From Deltaproteobacteria bacterium RIFCSPHIGHO2_12_FULL_43_9 (GTDB taxonomy: Bacteria > Bdellovibrionota > O2-12-FULL-43-9): a DNA stretch of 7,137 nt. The stretch is from positions 14,363 to 21,499 of the forward strand of contig MGRR01000047.1 in NCBI GenBank assembly GCA_001798265.1. Direction: 5' to 3'. Numbering within the stretch: position 1 is the stretch's first letter; each line of letters opens with the position of its first letter. The position numbers were made by a program, and so were the translations under genes. The notes under the pieces were generated by a model. It worked only from the letters and a program-made list of their open reading frames with translations. It made no database searches and was not told the DNA's origin. Positions 5,459-7,137 of this stretch are shown in pieces.

Positions 5459-6301
5459 TTGAACGCTTCGGATATGGTTTTAAGGTTTTATAGGATTGCC
5501 GAAAAATTCTTGTTACTTTATGGGATTAAAAGAGAGGTTATAGATCTTCCTGATGTCAGACTGCATACCCTCCATTACAGCAATGACAAAGCGGATTCGC
5601 AGGTTGTTTTACTTCATGGAATCGGGGCTTCAGCTGTTCAGTTTTCCAAAATAATTCCAAAATTAAGGAAGAAATATGAGATATGGGTTCCACATCTTCC
5701 GCCGTTCCTGAATTTTTCCCAATTAAAGATTCCTAAGACCTACTTAACGGCAGTGGGTGAAGCAAATATCCTCTCCCCGTGGTTACATGAGCTTTCCAGG
5801 AGAAAAAAGCTGATTCTGGTTGGCACATCTTTTGGTGGCTGGGTCGCCATGGAATACTCAGTGCGGTTCCCGTCAGCTGTTTCAAAACTTGTTTTAATAA
5901 ATTCTTCCGGTATTACGCTTGGACTCCGTGAGGCAAGGGATTATTTTGCAAGGATCAAGGGAAAAAAGGAGTTGCTCGAAATTCTATCTTTAATTTATAC
6001 GAGATGGAAAAGGTATCTCTGGTTATGGGCTCCACTCTTTAGGGCGGCCTGGGAACATCCCTCGGTTCAGCATTTGCTTTTCGATGAAGATGGCCAGGTT
6101 CCTATAGATGATGAACTTAGAAAACTGACAATGCCTGTTACAATAATCTGGGGAGAGGAGGATCAGCTGATTAGAAAGGATGTCGCACTGGAGTTTAACA
6201 GATTGATTCCGCACTCAACTCTGCATTTTATTCCAAATTGTGGCCATTCCCCGGTGGTTGAGCGTCCTAGGGAGACAGCAAAACTGATTCTTGATCTATG
6301 A
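5459..6301 (+). CDS. Alpha/beta hydrolase
   Basis: The 280-aa cytoplasmic hydrolase has the alpha/beta hydrolase fold. Visible elements are the oxyanion-hole segment LLHGIGAS (51-58), the nucleophile elbow VGTSFGG with Ser124, the likely acid Asp235 in WGEEDQL, and the catalytic His263 in NCGHSPVVERP. Residues of about 150-220 form the variable helical cap, rich in Trp and basic residues (TRWKRYLWLW), suggesting a hydrophobic substrate pocket. The substrate is unknown; esterase, lipase or C-C hydrolase roles are all possible. The TTG start at 5459 is chosen because a G-rich SD (GGGGGGA, 5445-5451) lies 7 nt upstream; an ATG at 5474 would remove five residues but has no good SD. The SD begins just after a repeat block ends. 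The stop overlaps the next start as ATGA (6298-6301), indicating translational coupling to the universal stress protein. Confidence 0.87.
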   Translation: MNASDMVLRFYRIAEKFLLLYGIKREVIDLPDVRLHTLHYSNDKADSQVVLLHGIGASAVQFSKIIPKLRKKYEIWVPHLPPFLNFSQLKIPKTYLTAVGEANILSPWLHELSRRKKLILVGTSFGGWVAMEYSVRFPSAVSKLVLINSSGITLGLREARDYFARIKGKKELLEILSLIYTRWKRYLWLWAPLFRAAWEHPSVQHLLFDEDGQVPIDDELRKLTMPVTIIWGEEDQLIRKDVALEFNRLIPHSTLHFIPNCGHSPVVERPRETAKLILDL

Positions 6302-6807
6302 AGTTAGTGAGGCTAGAGTCACCGGTTATGCAGATAAAAAAGATTCTTGTTCCCATCGATTTTTCCCCCGCGACGGACGATGTGATTGAGTACGCCCTTT
6401 CTATCGGGAAGCACTTTAATGGAGAGCTTAATCTGTTTCATGTGAGCGAGGTCGCGGATGTGTATGCGGAAACACCATTGGCTTATTCCGACAAGGAATT
6501 TTTTGAGAGGCACGCCTCCAATCTAAAAGAGGAGATAGAGGCCCTTTTGTCGGCCTACAGTGACAAGGCAAAAAAAGAGGGCGTGGATTCGAAAATGAGT
6601 TTTGTTTCTGGTAACCCATTTGTTGAAATTATCAAGAAAGCAAAGGATGACGCCTGTGATTTGATTGTAATTGGAAGCCATGGAAGAAGCGGTCTGGAAT
6701 ATGTTTTCATGGGGAGTGTTTCAGAGCAGGTTGTGAGAAATTCACCCTGCCCGGTATTGGTTGTAAAGAAACGGGGATTTAAATTTAAACCCCTTTGGCA
6801 CCCATAA
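6298..6807 (+). CDS. Universal stress protein (UspA family), ATP-binding type
   Basis: The 169-aa protein has a single Usp domain. The N-terminal strand IKKILVPIDFSPATD (about 13-27) carries the nucleotide-contacting Asp21. The C-terminal GSHGRSGLEYVFMGS (126-140) fits the ATP-binding pattern G-x2-G-x9-G-S, followed by SEQVVRNSPCPVLVVKK, the typical last strand. Members bind ATP/AMP, act as dimers in the cytoplasm and respond to starvation or redox stress; the exact role here is unknown. The ATG at 6298 overlaps the hydrolase stop (ATGA). An alternative ATG at 6328 gives MQIKKILVPIDFS, which is closer to the usual Usp N-terminus, so the first ten residues are uncertain. Neither start has a strong SD. 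The gene is followed after 2 nt by the nicotinate phosphoribosyltransferase gene, consistent with one operon. Confidence 0.92.
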   Translation: MKLVRLESPVMQIKKILVPIDFSPATDDVIEYALSIGKHFNGELNLFHVSEVADVYAETPLAYSDKEFFERHASNLKEEIEALLSAYSDKAKKEGVDSKMSFVSGNPFVEIIKKAKDDACDLIVIGSHGRSGLEYVFMGSVSEQVVRNSPCPVLVVKKRGFKFKPLWHP

Positions 6808-6809
6808 AA

Positions 6810-7137
6810 ATGTCTAACAACTCATTTCTTAATTTTACGAAAGAGGATTTCGCGCTGTCGACAGATCTATATGAGCTGACGATGGCTGCGGCATATTTTG
6901 ATAACAATATAGATCAGAGATCTGTCTTTGAACTTTTTGTCAGGGAGTTGCCAGGTAACAGAGGCTATCTTGTATTTGCCGGGCTTGAGCAGGTTATTGA
7001 ATATCTTCAGACCCTTCGCTTTTCGGGAGCGCAGATTGATTATCTGAAATCACTTCCATATTTTAAAAATGTAAATCCCGATTTTTTTGAATATTTAAGG
7101 GAATTCAAATTTCAGGGTGATGTTGACGCTATGCGAG
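6810..7137 (+). CDS. pncB: Nicotinate phosphoribosyltransferase, N-terminal part (3'-truncated by window end)
   Basis: The first 109 residues are present and the reading frame stays open to the window edge. The N-terminal block FALSTDLYELTMAAAYF (residues 14-30) and the following FELFVRELPGNRGYLVFAGLEQVIEYL region (about 40-66) are characteristic of nicotinate phosphoribosyltransferase. This cytoplasmic enzyme converts nicotinate and PRPP to nicotinate mononucleotide in NAD salvage (Preiss-Handler pathway). The catalytic His and phosphate-binding loop lie downstream and are not visible. The ATG at 6810 is 2 nt after the Usp stop with no SD, suggesting coupled translation. The related nicotinamide enzyme is less likely because the STDLYELTM motif is typical of PncB. 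Confidence 0.9.
   Translation, partial: MSNNSFLNFTKEDFALSTDLYELTMAAAYFDNNIDQRSVFELFVRELPGNRGYLVFAGLEQVIEYLQTLRFSGAQIDYLKSLPYFKNVNPDFFEYLREFKFQGDVDAMR

Noticed and set aside
6801..6812. Possible regulatory site or riboswitch before the nicotinate phosphoribosyltransferase gene
   Set aside because: The gap is only 2 nt, leaving no room for a leader structure.

Overview
This 7.1 kb window reads like bacterial chromosome of moderate GC content. All genes lie on the + strand, are closely packed, and are separated in two places by palindromic repeat elements. The left edge cuts an octaheme hydroxylamine-oxidoreductase-like (HAO/HDH family) cytochrome c. That family is found in anammox planctomycetes, ammonia oxidisers, methanotrophs and some Desulfobacterota and Campylobacterota relatives. 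Together with the Aquifex-type aconitase and REP/MITE-like repeats, it suggests an anaerobic or microaerophilic nitrogen-cycling bacterium. An anammox-type planctomycete or a Desulfobacterota-like organism is my best guess, but the window alone does not prove it.

Layout: (1) 1-1002, the C-terminal part of the HAO-like cytochrome, with five CXXCH heme sites. (2) 1154-2647, two exported proteins: a small unrecognised secreted protein and a phosphodiester glycosidase (NAGPA/DUF2233) domain protein. (3) 2675-2811, a compound inverted repeat containing a perfect 27-bp stem with a 5-nt loop, which runs up to the next start codon. (4) 2813-5155, a 647-aa aconitate hydratase followed by a small four-helix membrane protein. 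(5) 5153-5442, a gene-free block of MITE-like and hairpin repeats. (6) 5459-7137, a tightly coupled set of alpha/beta hydrolase, universal stress protein and the start of nicotinate phosphoribosyltransferase (NAD salvage), which runs off the right edge.

How the genes relate: the cytochrome belongs to periplasmic (or anammoxosomal) nitrogen-compound redox chemistry. Aconitase serves the TCA cycle in the cytoplasm, and the last three genes look like a housekeeping or stress transcription unit. No single pathway ties the window together. The most notable points are: the cytochrome's codon usage differs sharply from its neighbours; the aconitase lacks the usual first Fe-S cysteine (Ser in GSSAN) but has a cysteine at YLCSP; and two genes have translation starts directly on the edge of, or inside, mobile-looking palindromic repeats, in one case with a Shine-Dalgarno-like AAGGA created inside a degenerate repeat copy. 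I did not see a clear, self-contained undescribed system.
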